Assembly (NCBI GenBank): GCA_030616165.1
Contig: JAUWXV010000011.1
Coordinates: 1 to 32,082 of the forward strand
Source: a bacterium
GTDB lineage: Bacteria > SM23-31 > JAUVVT01
Direction of reading: 5' to 3'
Length of the DNA: 32,082 nucleotides
The notes beneath the pieces were generated by a model. The model did not search any database, was not told where the DNA came from, and worked only from the letters and a program-made list of their open reading frames with translations. A program made the position numbers and the translations under genes. Shown one piece after another: positions 25,550 through 32,082 of this stretch (positions are counted from its first letter, which is position 1; each line of letters opens with the position of its first letter).

Positions 25550-26812
25550 ATGAAATTCCCGAAGATTAAACTTCATAATCAGATTTTAATAGGGTTAATC
25601 TTAGGATTGGTATGCGGGCTTCTATTTGGAAAGGATATTATCTGGGTTAAGCCAATCGGAACAGCGTTTATTCAACTTATCACTATGGTTGTTGTGCCCC
25701 TTGTTTTTGCATCACTCCTGGTTGGCACTGCGAGTCTTGGTGATGTTAAAAAACTCGGAAGGATTGGCGGGAAAACTTTAATATTTTTTGCTGTAACAAC
25801 TGTTATAGCCGCTTTACTCGGGCTTGCTCTTGTTAATATTGTGAAACCGGGTGCTCATATTTCTCCGGAAACGAAAACTCTATTGTTGGAAAGTTTTAGA
25901 GAACAGGCAGAAGCGAGTATGGAAGGGGTAGAGAAGGCACCATCTATTTTACAGATAATCTTAAATATTATTCCTTCGAATCCGTTTGCATCCCTTTCGG
26001 AAACAAATATACTTCAGATAATATTTTTTGCAATTTTCCTCGGTATCACACTTACCCTTATCCCCTATAAAAAAGCCGAAGTTATCTTAAAGTTCTTTGA
26101 GGGCTTGAGTGATGCAATGATTAAGATGGTATTGATTATAATGAAGGCTGCACCTTTTGGAGTGTTTGCTTTGATTGCAAGTATAGTAGGTGAATTCGGA
26201 AAGGGGGTAATCTTTTCACTTTTTTTGTTTATTCTGGTTGTCAGCGCTGGCTGTATTATTCATCTTTTTACGGTATATCCTCTGGTTTTAAGGTTTTTAT
26301 CGAATTTTAGTATTTCGAAATTTTTTAGTGGAATAAGACCTGCTCAATATATAGCATTTTCGTCCACGTCGTCTGCGGCGACACTTCCTGTAAATATGCA
26401 GGTTTGTGAAGAAAATCTCGGTGTTTCTCCTGAGATATGCAGTTTTGTTCTTCCTCTTGGAGCAACAATAAATATGAATGGGAGTGCAATTTATCAGGGT
26501 GTCTCGGCAGTGTTTATAGCAGGGATTCTGGGCATTCATCTAAGTATCACTCAGCAGATTTCGATAGTATTTATAGCAATCCTCAGTGCGGTTGGAACGG
26601 CTGGTGTTCCTGCTGGCTCTATTATTATGCTTGCCGTAGTTTTAAGGGCGATCAATATTCCCATAGACATGATTGCACTGGTTCTTGGGGTTGACCGAAT
26701 TGTGGATATGTTCAGGACTACTGTCAATATTACCGGCGATGCCTGCTGTGCCGTATATGTAGCATCATCAGAAGGTGAACTTAAAGAAGATAAAAGAGAA
26801 ATCAAGGAGTAG
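25550..26812 (+). CDS. Dicarboxylate/amino acid:cation symporter (DAACS/GltP type)
   Basis: Inner-membrane elevator-type transporter taking up glutamate, aspartate or C4-dicarboxylates with Na+ or H+. 420 residues and about eight membrane segments plus two re-entrant loops. Family marks: 'AFSSTSSAATLPVNMQVCEE' (Ser-rich loop HP1), 'PLGATINMNGSAIYQGVSAV' (TM7 NMxGxxxY motif), 'GTAGVPAGSIIMLAVVL' (HP2) and 'VDRIVDMFRTTVNITGDACC' (TM8 with Asp, Arg and Asn/Asp substrate and ion ligands). It is the first plus-strand gene and is followed by a second, unrelated glutamate-type transporter. There is no strong SD before the ATG. Glutamate versus dicarboxylate preference cannot be decided. Confidence 0.94.
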   Translation: MKFPKIKLHNQILIGLILGLVCGLLFGKDIIWVKPIGTAFIQLITMVVVPLVFASLLVGTASLGDVKKLGRIGGKTLIFFAVTTVIAALLGLALVNIVKPGAHISPETKTLLLESFREQAEASMEGVEKAPSILQIILNIIPSNPFASLSETNILQIIFFAIFLGITLTLIPYKKAEVILKFFEGLSDAMIKMVLIIMKAAPFGVFALIASIVGEFGKGVIFSLFLFILVVSAGCIIHLFTVYPLVLRFLSNFSISKFFSGIRPAQYIAFSSTSSAATLPVNMQVCEENLGVSPEICSFVLPLGATINMNGSAIYQGVSAVFIAGILGIHLSITQQISIVFIAILSAVGTAGVPAGSIIMLAVVLRAINIPIDMIALVLGVDRIVDMFRTTVNITGDACCAVYVASSEGELKEDKREIKE

Positions 26813-26820
26813 ATAGCAAG

Positions 26821-27188
26821 ATTGCTTTTAGCTGTTAGCTTTTAGATATTAAAAAGATGGCAGTCAATATTTGGAGGGATGTAAACTTAAAGACTTATGA
26901 TAAAATTATCGATGAGTTATTATACATTTAACGAATGCTTAACAAATTAATTACCCTAAAATTGCAATAGGTTATTTAAAATTAATATAAACTGATAATT
27001 ATTTAAATAAAATAAGCGCTAAAAAAAATCGACCTTTTTGTCATTGCGAGTCCCGAGTACTCGGGACTCCTCGCAATGACATTTTATTTTTTAAATTTTA
27101 GTAAAACATTCGGTTTTTTGGAAATTATTATTCTTGTATCGCAATTTTCAGGTAATTATCAAGCTAAAAGCTAATAGCCAACAGCAAT
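26821..27188. repeat. Pair of 25-bp inverted repeats filling the gap between the two symporter genes
   Basis: ATTGCTTTTAGCTGTTAGCT.. (26821-26845) and its near complement CTAAAAGCTAATAGCCAACA.. (27164-27188) match in 22 of 25 positions and enclose 318 bases. The left copy starts 8 bases after the DAACS stop and the right ends 31 bases before the gltS ATG. The interior holds another palindrome (27040-27080) and no convincing gene. It could be a MITE-like element or an mRNA-level structure. Confidence 0.5.
27040..27080. repeat. Palindromic repeat, TGTCATT family (copy 3)
   Basis: GTCATTGCGAG (27040-27050) and CTCGCAATGAC (27070-27080) enclose the perfect palindrome CCCGAGTACTCGGG (27052-27065). 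The core 14-mer is identical to that inside the repeat at 6904-6997. Confidence 0.8.
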
Positions 27189-27219
27189 TTATGAATAATT
27201 CAGATTGAGAGAAAATTTT

Positions 27220-28587
27220 ATGGAAGTTATCGTATTCTCTTTTGGTGGATTGGGTGTTCTCCTTTTGTTAGGTAAATATATAAGAATAAAGGTTAAACTA
27301 TTTCAAAAATTTTTTATACCTTCATCTGTCATAGGGGGGCTTTTGGGTTTATTGTTAATTCAGGTTCTTTTGTCATTAAATAAATTTCCCCTTCTTGATA
27401 AAATTATTTATGTATGGAGAACATCTCCTGGTTTTCTGATAAGTATAGTATTTGCTACATTATTTTTGGGCAAAAAAATCCCAAACATAAAGACAATCTG
27501 GAGACTTGGTGGAATCCAGCTTTATTATGGTCAGACTGTTGCATGGGGTCAGTATGTTGTGGGTCTCGGGCTTGTATTGATATTGCTTGGACCTGTTTTC
27601 CATATTAACCCAATGTTTGGGGCATTGATAAACATAGGTTTTGAAGGAGGGCATGGAACTGCTGCTGGATTAGTTGAGTCCTTCAAGTCTCTGAATTGGG
27701 AAGAGGGGATGTCCCTTGCCCTTGGTTCTGCTACAATTGGCGTATTTGCAGGTGTAATAATAGGAACAATACTTATCAATATTGCCTGCAGGAGAGGAGA
27801 GACTGAAATTTTAGAAAAACCAGAAAAGATTCCCGAGAATTTTTTAAGAGGCATCCCTTCAAAAGAGAAGAGAGAAAGTGCAGGAGTGCTCACAACTTCA
27901 GTTGAGTCTATTGAACCACTTGCTTATCATACTTCTTTTATAGGTCTTGCAATAATAATAGGATATTTTATACGGCTGTTATTAATTTTTATAGAATCCT
28001 TGCTTTTTACCCCCTTAGGACTGTTTAAGATTATGGAGTATTTTCCCTTATTTCCACTTGCAATGATTGGAGGAGTAATCATACAGATAATTATGAATAA
28101 ACTCGATAAACAGGATACCATTGATAACAAACTGATGATGAGGATTCATGGTCTCTCGCTTGATTTCCTTATAGTTGCGGCACTTGCTGCAATTTCGATA
28201 CAGGCAATTTGGGCTGAAATAGTACCTTTTGTTCTTTTAATGATTGTGGGAGTGGGCTGGAATGTCTTTTGTGTTCTTGTTATTGCACCGAGAATATTTC
28301 CTAATGCAAAATTTGAGAGAAGCATTGCAGAATTTGGTCAATCTACCGGTGTAACAGCAACAGGTCTTCTTCTCCTTAGAATTGTTGACCCTGATGCAAA
28401 AACACCAGCACTTGAGGCTTTTGGTTATAAGCAGTTACTCCACGAACCTATTATGGGAGGTGGGCTTTGGACAGGAGCCGCAATGCCATTAATTTATAAT
28501 CATGGTCCATTTGCAATATTTATGTTTTCACTATCGATGTTAATTTTATGGACTATAGCATATAGATTCTTGTTTTATAATAAATAA
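27220..28587 (+). CDS. gltS: Sodium/glutamate symporter (GltS type)
   Basis: Na+-dependent glutamate carrier of the ESS family in the inner membrane. I choose the ATG at 27220 (455 residues), preceded by GAGAGAAA; a TTG at 27205 would add five residues. Family marks in both inverted halves: 'NIGFEGGHGTAAGLVESFKS' and 'IAEFGQSTGVTATGLLLLRI', each in a re-entrant loop region. About ten or more membrane segments are visible. The 460-residue class is longer than E. coli GltS, with an extra charged loop (about residues 200-235, 'CRRGETEILEKPEKI'). Its stop codon is immediately followed by composite hairpin element C. Pairing with the DAACS gene suggests amino-acid uptake as a main nutrition route. 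Confidence 0.88.
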   Translation: MEVIVFSFGGLGVLLLLGKYIRIKVKLFQKFFIPSSVIGGLLGLLLIQVLLSLNKFPLLDKIIYVWRTSPGFLISIVFATLFLGKKIPNIKTIWRLGGIQLYYGQTVAWGQYVVGLGLVLILLGPVFHINPMFGALINIGFEGGHGTAAGLVESFKSLNWEEGMSLALGSATIGVFAGVIIGTILINIACRRGETEILEKPEKIPENFLRGIPSKEKRESAGVLTTSVESIEPLAYHTSFIGLAIIIGYFIRLLLIFIESLLFTPLGLFKIMEYFPLFPLAMIGGVIIQIIMNKLDKQDTIDNKLMMRIHGLSLDFLIVAALAAISIQAIWAEIVPFVLLMIVGVGWNVFCVLVIAPRIFPNAKFERSIAEFGQSTGVTATGLLLLRIVDPDAKTPALEAFGYKQLLHEPIMGGGLWTGAAMPLIYNHGPFAIFMFSLSMLILWTIAYRFLFYNK

Positions 28588-28716
28588 CCCACTTTCTTTT
28601 GAAAAAGAAAGGTGGTAAAGAAGAATAGAAATTTGAAAGATTTTTAATTCCTTATGAAATAAGGAATTAAAAATAAGTTAAAGTTTTTTGTGCAACTTTT
28701 TTTCAAAAAAGTTGCA
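28588..28716. repeat. Composite hairpin element, copy C (between gltS and lipA)
   Basis: Shorter member: an imperfect first hairpin CCACTTTCTTTTG..AAAGAAAGGTGG (28589-28615), one inner hairpin TTTTTAATTCCTTAT..ATAAGGAATTAAAAA (28641-28673) and an end hairpin TGCAACTTTTTTT..AAAAAAGTTGCA (28691-28716). The linker TTAAAGTTTTTTG (28678-28690) matches that of copy A. It begins directly after the gltS TAA and ends 37 bases before lipA. Confidence 0.75.
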
Positions 28717-28753
28717 TTAAAATTAATAAGTTTCTGTAAATAATTAAAATACT

Positions 28754-29590
28754 ATGCGTCATCTGCCTGATTGGATAAAGGTTAAATCTCCTATTGGAAG
28801 TAGATATAGAGAGATGAGGGGACTGCTTGAGAAATATGCTGTTAATACTATATGCCAGAGCGCATTATGCCCTAATATATGGAGGTGTTTCAACAGTGGA
28901 GGTGCTGCTTTTTTGATTCTTGGCAGGACCTGCACAAGACACTGCCTTTACTGCAACGTGTCCAACAGCAGGCCGAAAAAGGTAAATCACTCCGAAGCTA
29001 TCGGAATAGCAAAAATAGTAAATTATTTCGGTATGAAACATGTATGCATCACTTCGGTAACAAGGGATGACCTTCCTGATGGGGGTGCTTATTTTTTTGT
29101 TAGAACAATAAAGGAAATTAGAAAAATTAATCCCGAAACAACAATAGAAGTTCTAATACCCGATTTTGGCGGTTCAGAAAAATCTTTAAGAAAGGTTGTT
29201 AGTGAAAAACCTGAAATTTTGAACCATAATATCGAAACAGTTGAAAGACTTTATCCTGTCATTCGTCCGCAGGCTGATTATAAGCGTTCTATTGAACTGC
29301 TTCGTAGGGTCAAAAGAATTGATGGAAATATAAAAACGAAATCGGGCGTAATGGTGGGATTTGGGGAGACAAAGGAGGAAGTTGTAGAAACAATGGTCAA
29401 CCTTCGGAATGTTTCTTGTGATATACTGACAATCGGACAGTATTTAAGACCATCTGAAATGCACTGCCCGGTTATTCGATATTATCACCCTGATGAATTT
29501 ATTGAGATGAAAGAAATTGGTGAAAAATTGGGATTTTCAGAAGTTAAATCAAGTCCCCTTGTCAGAAGTTCCTATCAATTAAATGAGTGA
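28754..29590 (+). CDS. lipA: Lipoyl synthase
   Basis: Radical-SAM enzyme inserting two sulfurs into protein-bound octanoyl groups to make lipoyl cofactor. 278 residues, typical. The auxiliary cluster is bound by Cys34, Cys39 and Cys45 (CQSALCPNIWRC); the radical-SAM cluster by Cys60, Cys64 and Cys67 (CTRHCLYC). The family end motif 'SSPLVRSSY' is present, with the essential Arg-Ser-Ser-Tyr. 'ITSVTRDDLPDGGA', 'ILNHNIETVERLYPVIRPQA' and 'KTKSGVMVGFGET' are conserved blocks. No lipB, lipM or lipoate-protein gene is adjacent. There is no strong SD. A 17-codon frame starts 8 bases after the stop, but it is not convincing. Confidence 0.96.
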   Translation: MRHLPDWIKVKSPIGSRYREMRGLLEKYAVNTICQSALCPNIWRCFNSGGAAFLILGRTCTRHCLYCNVSNSRPKKVNHSEAIGIAKIVNYFGMKHVCITSVTRDDLPDGGAYFFVRTIKEIRKINPETTIEVLIPDFGGSEKSLRKVVSEKPEILNHNIETVERLYPVIRPQADYKRSIELLRRVKRIDGNIKTKSGVMVGFGETKEEVVETMVNLRNVSCDILTIGQYLRPSEMHCPVIRYYHPDEFIEMKEIGEKLGFSEVKSSPLVRSSYQLNE

Positions 29591-29633
29591 TTTTAAAATG
29601 GATGATAATTTTTTATCGGAGGATATATTAAAA

Positions 29634-29667
29634 ATTAAAAAAGGTCGGTGAAAATTCACCGACCTTT
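29634..29667 (-). terminator. Rho-independent terminator of the small membrane-protein gene (possibly bidirectional)
   Basis: AAAGGTCGGTGAA (29640-29652) and TTCACCGACCTTT (29655-29667) form a perfect 13-bp stem with a 2-base gap between arms. On the minus strand it is followed by a T-rich run (TTTAATTTTT), four bases after the stop of the small gene. On the plus strand it lies about 50 bases after lipA but with a poorer T-run. Confidence 0.85.
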
Positions 29668-29671
29668 ATAA

Positions 29672-29887
29672 TTAAACAAGTTCTTTTTCTCCTATTTCCA
29701 GTGCATTTACTTTTATTTCCCTTCTTTTGTTAGTTTTATTACTATACCGATTGAAAGAAAGTTTTTTCTTCCTGTGATATATGGGCTTGGATTCAATCCT
29801 TTGATGAAAAAAGGATACATATATTGAAGCGCCCAGAAATAGGAGGAGAGCCATTACATCTATAAAGGTAATAACATTTATTAGCAT
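29672..29887 (-). CDS. Small single-pass membrane protein, unknown
   Basis: 71 residues starting at the ATG at 29887, chosen because a perfect Shine-Dalgarno (GGAGGTGG, 29892-29899) sits 5 bases upstream; the longer TTG-started frame (29902) would place that sequence inside the gene. One hydrophobic segment (about residues 4-29, 'VITFIDVMALLLFLGASIYV') is followed by a basic tail (KKKLSFNR, NKTNKRR). No family is recognised. A strong terminator follows, so this is a free-standing transcription unit opposite to its neighbours. The strong ribosome site and own terminator make it more likely to be real than most ORFs of this size. Confidence 0.7.
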   Translation of the reverse strand: MLINVITFIDVMALLLFLGASIYVSFFHQRIESKPIYHRKKKLSFNRYSNKTNKRREIKVNALEIGEKELV

Positions 29888-30071
29888 AATAACCACCTCC
29901 AATTGTATTATCGGTAAAAATGATAATTCTCTTTAATTTTCATTTTAAAATTACTTCTATTATCAGTACTTTTATGAATAGATATTGTAATTAAATTCTT
30001 GATAATTATAAGAATTTGTGATATATTTAAACAATAATTTATTAACCTGATTTATTCATAAATACTATTTT

Positions 30072-30163
30072 TGTCATTCTGAAACACTTACTGTCATTCC
30101 GAACTTGTTTCGGAATCTATCTTCAGATTTCATATTAGATCCTGAAACAAGTTCAGGATGACA
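30072..30163. repeat. Palindromic repeat, TGTCATT family (copy 4)
   Basis: TGTCATTCCGAACTTGTTTC (30092-30111) continues to a CCGAA..TTCGG hairpin (30099-30113); the right half is CCTGAAACAAGTTCAGG (30141-30157) closing with ATGACA. An additional TGTCATTCTGAAAC lies just to the left (30072-30085). The halves are two different hairpins between TGTCAT ends, as in the copy at 6904. Confidence 0.75.
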
Positions 30164-30330
30164 ATAGTAGCGAGATTTAGTCCTGTTTCAAAAGTGATTT
30201 TATAGTAATATTAATAATATCAATAAATTGTTTAATAAAATAATGAATTTTATGAATTATTCAGGTTTACAAACTACTTTCTTTAAAAGATGAATCGGCA
30301 AATTGATTTAGTTTAACTTTAACAACTATG

Positions 30331-30358
30331 TGGGGACAACCCCAGGGTTGTCCCTACA
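30331..30358. repeat. Palindrome, TGTAGGG family (copy 5)
   Basis: GGGACAACCC (30333-30342), two bases, then GGGTTGTCCC (30345-30354), closing with TACA. In complement it reads TGTAGGGACAACCC, the same edge as at 11550, with a different core. Confidence 0.75.
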
Positions 30359-30492
30359 AAATTTTCATTTTTTGCCATATCATCTTTAAAATAAAGTGAA
30401 CTCTCCTAAAGCGGAACTGCTATAATGGATAAATAATTTTTTTTATAAAAAATTTGCTAATCGTAATATTTACAATTATTTAGAGCGTAATA

Positions 30493-31755
30493 ATGACATT
30501 TGCAGAAAAGATATTAGCGATTAAAACTGGATTGAAAAAGGTTCAAACAGGTGATATTCTTGAAGTTGAGCCGGATTATATAATGTCTCATGACAATACA
30601 GCATCAATTATTGAGATATTTAACCAGATTGGCAAGAGAGATGTATTTAATACAGATAGACTTGTAATAATTCTTGACCACTGTGTCCCGGCGGCAAATG
30701 AAGAATATGCAAGGAATCACAAGGATATAAGAGAATTCGTTAAAATTAAGAAGGTCAAGAATTTTTATGATATAAATAATGGGATTTGTCATCAGGTATT
30801 TTGTGAGAATGGTTTTGCAAAGCCCGGATTTTTGATTCTTGGAGCAGATTCACATACCACAACATACGGAGCATTTGGATGTTTTTCTGCTGGCATCGGA
30901 AGGTCGGAGACTGCGGTTATATATACTTCCGGGAAAATGTGGCTTAAGGTTCCATCTTCCATTAAAATCATTATAGAAGGAAGTTTTCAATATTGGATTT
31001 CAGCAAAAGACCTGATACTAAAAATTGTCGGTGATATAGGCAGTGATGGTGCTCTTTATAAATCAATAGAGTTTTTTGGAGATACAATAAAAAATATGTC
31101 AATGGAAAGCAGAATGGTTCTGACGAATATGTCTGCAGAGGCAGGAGCGAAAAATGCATACATATCACCGGATAATACCACATTTGACTGGCTTGAAAAA
31201 CGGGGAATTAAAGATTATGAACCTGTTTATTCGGATAATGATGCTGTTTATGAAACAATATTGAATTACAATGTGGATGAACTTGAACCTCTAATAGCCT
31301 GCCCCGATTCGGTGGATAATGTTAAAAAGATTTCTGAAGTGGAAGGAATAAAAATTGACCAGGTAGTTATCGGAACCTGCACTAATGGGCGATTAGAAGA
31401 CTTTGAAACGGCGGCAGAGATATTAAAAAACAAAAAGATAGCAGATAGTGTTCGGCTTCTATTTTTTCCTGCGTCGAGGGAGATTTATCTTGAGTCACTT
31501 AAAAAAGGAATAATTAAGACTTTGGTTGAATCTGGCGGAATAATTATGAATCCGGGCTGTGGAGCCTGTCTCGGTGCTCATGAGGGGGTTCTTGCTGATG
31601 GAGAAGTTTGTTTATCAACTTCAAATAGAAACTTTAAAGGGAGGATGGGTGCAGGTGACTCGAAAATTTATCTTTGCAGTCCTGCTACTGCTGCTGTATC
31701 CGCTTTAACTGGAGAAATTACCGATTTTAGAACTAACTTCTTAAAAAAGAAGTAA
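30493..31755 (+). CDS. leuC: 3-isopropylmalate dehydratase large subunit family (LeuC-type)
   Basis: Aconitase-family [4Fe-4S] enzyme; LeuC with LeuD isomerises 2- to 3-isopropylmalate in leucine synthesis. 420 residues, the length of the short bacterial/archaeal form. 'LILGADSHTTTYGAFGCFSA' (about 114-133) is the substrate/cluster signature. Cluster ligands are Cys296 ('IGTCTNGR') and Cys356, Cys359 ('NPGCGACLG'). 'SNRNFKGRMG' follows. The small subunit leuD, which normally follows, is not in the remaining 330 bases; a secreted protein comes next. Homoaconitase or a related dehydratase is possible, since this short form is shared. The last codons form an ACTTCTT/AAGAAGT hairpin over the stop. 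The SD before the ATG is weak. Confidence 0.85.
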   Translation: MTFAEKILAIKTGLKKVQTGDILEVEPDYIMSHDNTASIIEIFNQIGKRDVFNTDRLVIILDHCVPAANEEYARNHKDIREFVKIKKVKNFYDINNGICHQVFCENGFAKPGFLILGADSHTTTYGAFGCFSAGIGRSETAVIYTSGKMWLKVPSSIKIIIEGSFQYWISAKDLILKIVGDIGSDGALYKSIEFFGDTIKNMSMESRMVLTNMSAEAGAKNAYISPDNTTFDWLEKRGIKDYEPVYSDNDAVYETILNYNVDELEPLIACPDSVDNVKKISEVEGIKIDQVVIGTCTNGRLEDFETAAEILKNKKIADSVRLLFFPASREIYLESLKKGIIKTLVESGGIIMNPGCGACLGAHEGVLADGEVCLSTSNRNFKGRMGAGDSKIYLCSPATAAVSALTGEITDFRTNFLKKK

Positions 31756-31758
31756 GCA

Positions 31759-31794
31759 ATCCGAAGGATAAATCCAAAGGATAAATCCGAGGGA
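31759..31794. repeat. 13-bp tandem repeat, 2.8 units
   Basis: Units ATCCGAAGGATAA (31759-31771), ATCCAAAGGATAA (31772-31784) and a partial ATCCGAGGGA (31785-31794). Each unit is itself nearly palindromic (ATCC..GGAT). It lies right after the LeuC-type gene, 81 bases before the next start. Confidence 0.7.
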
Positions 31795-31874
31795 CCTGCC
31801 TATGACGGGGAATATTTAATTTTTCTATGAAAAAGAGAGTAAGTTTTCAATACTAATAAATGGAGAGGAATATT

Positions 31875-32082
31875 ATGTTCAGTAGTGTAATACTATTAAT
31901 TTTTATTTTTCTTGTGTCCTCAAATTTATCCTATTCCCAGTGGATTGAAATTTCCGACGTAAAAATAAAAAAGGAGCAGACAGAACAGGGCGGACCAAGA
32001 TTAGTTATCGAGTATAATCTTAATGAACCTGAAATTTCACCTGATACTCCTGCTTATATTTTTATTCGATACAGCAAGGACT
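31875..32082 (+). CDS. Secreted protein, N-terminal 69 residues (cut by window edge)
   Basis: It starts at ATG 31875 with GGAGAGG 6 bases upstream and stays open to the right edge. The first 22 residues are a signal peptide (hydrophobic 'VILLIFIFLVSS', then 'NLSYSQ', with cleavage probably near here). The mature part begins 'WIEISDVKIKKEQ' and goes on with beta-like sequence ending 'TPAYIFIRYSKD'. This resembles the N-terminal domain placed before formylglycine-generating-enzyme-like (SUMF1) domains in exported proteins of related uncultured bacteria; that is recollection of a pattern, and the defining part lies outside the window. Confidence 0.75.
   Translation, partial: MFSSVILLIFIFLVSSNLSYSQWIEISDVKIKKEQTEQGGPRLVIEYNLNEPEISPDTPAYIFIRYSKD

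Larger units (their letters stand above)
29903..30492. other. 590-base gap between the small gene and the LeuC-type gene
   Basis: It contains two dispersed palindromic repeats (30072-30163 and 30331-30358). The rest is AT-rich with no gene and no convincing promoter; the promoters of both divergent neighbours should be here. Confidence 0.5.

Noticed and set aside
26857-26931. 24-codon frame between the two symporters (MAVNIWRDVN..)
   Set aside because: No Shine-Dalgarno, no recognisable family, and it lies inside a repeat-bounded gap.
29599-29652. 17-codon frame directly after lipA (MDDNFLSEDILKIKKGR)
   Set aside because: It ends inside the terminator stem and has no clear ribosome site; too short to support.

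Overview
The window is AT-rich bacterial chromosome, roughly one third GC by eye, with one clearly GC-richer gene (the kinase at 22227-24899). Three things point to an uncultured lineage of the FCB/KSB1-like group: a GWxTD-domain protein, a Ser/Thr kinase fused to a PD40-type propeller, and a leftover tail typical of type IX secretion sorting domains. That assignment is inference; there is no rRNA or tRNA to test it. The presence of fliD suggests a flagellum, and a complete hyp set implies a [NiFe]-hydrogenase encoded elsewhere.

From 1 to 24.9 kb everything is on the minus strand. In transcription order from the right: the GC-rich receptor-type kinase; fliD; a secreted TPR/GWxTD protein; hypA-hypB-hypF-hypC-hypD-hypE (17752 down to 11745); an orphan 2-oxoacid:ferredoxin oxidoreductase gamma subunit; a large alpha-helical protein of unknown function; a probable sugar-use set (L-fucose-isomerase-like protein, sodium/solute symporter, exported amidohydrolase, PfkB kinase); a terminator; then the classic rimP-nusA-infB operon, with infB cut by the left edge. 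From 25.5 kb on, most genes are on the plus strand: two different acidic amino-acid symporters (DAACS type and GltS type), lipA, a small membrane protein on the minus strand, a LeuC-type dehydratase, and the first 69 codons of a secreted protein.

The most unusual content is between the genes, where about a dozen palindromic repeats fall into at least three families. The most striking is a 130-176 bp composite element made of three or four hairpins, present three times (between hypD and hypE, between hypF and hypC, and between gltS and lipA). Each copy begins at or inside the stop codon of the upstream gene and is oriented with it. Copies differ in sequence but keep base pairing through compensatory changes. 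A second family has TGTAGGG ends around variable palindromic cores (five copies), and a third has TGTCATT ends (four copies). One hairpin module, CCCGAnTAnTCGGG, is shared between families.

Two gene remnants were also found. A ten-codon start of a second kinase lies just downstream of the intact kinase and runs straight into a palindrome. A 28-residue sorting-domain tail follows the hypE stop codon in frame. I saw no CRISPR array, no transposase gene and no RNA gene.
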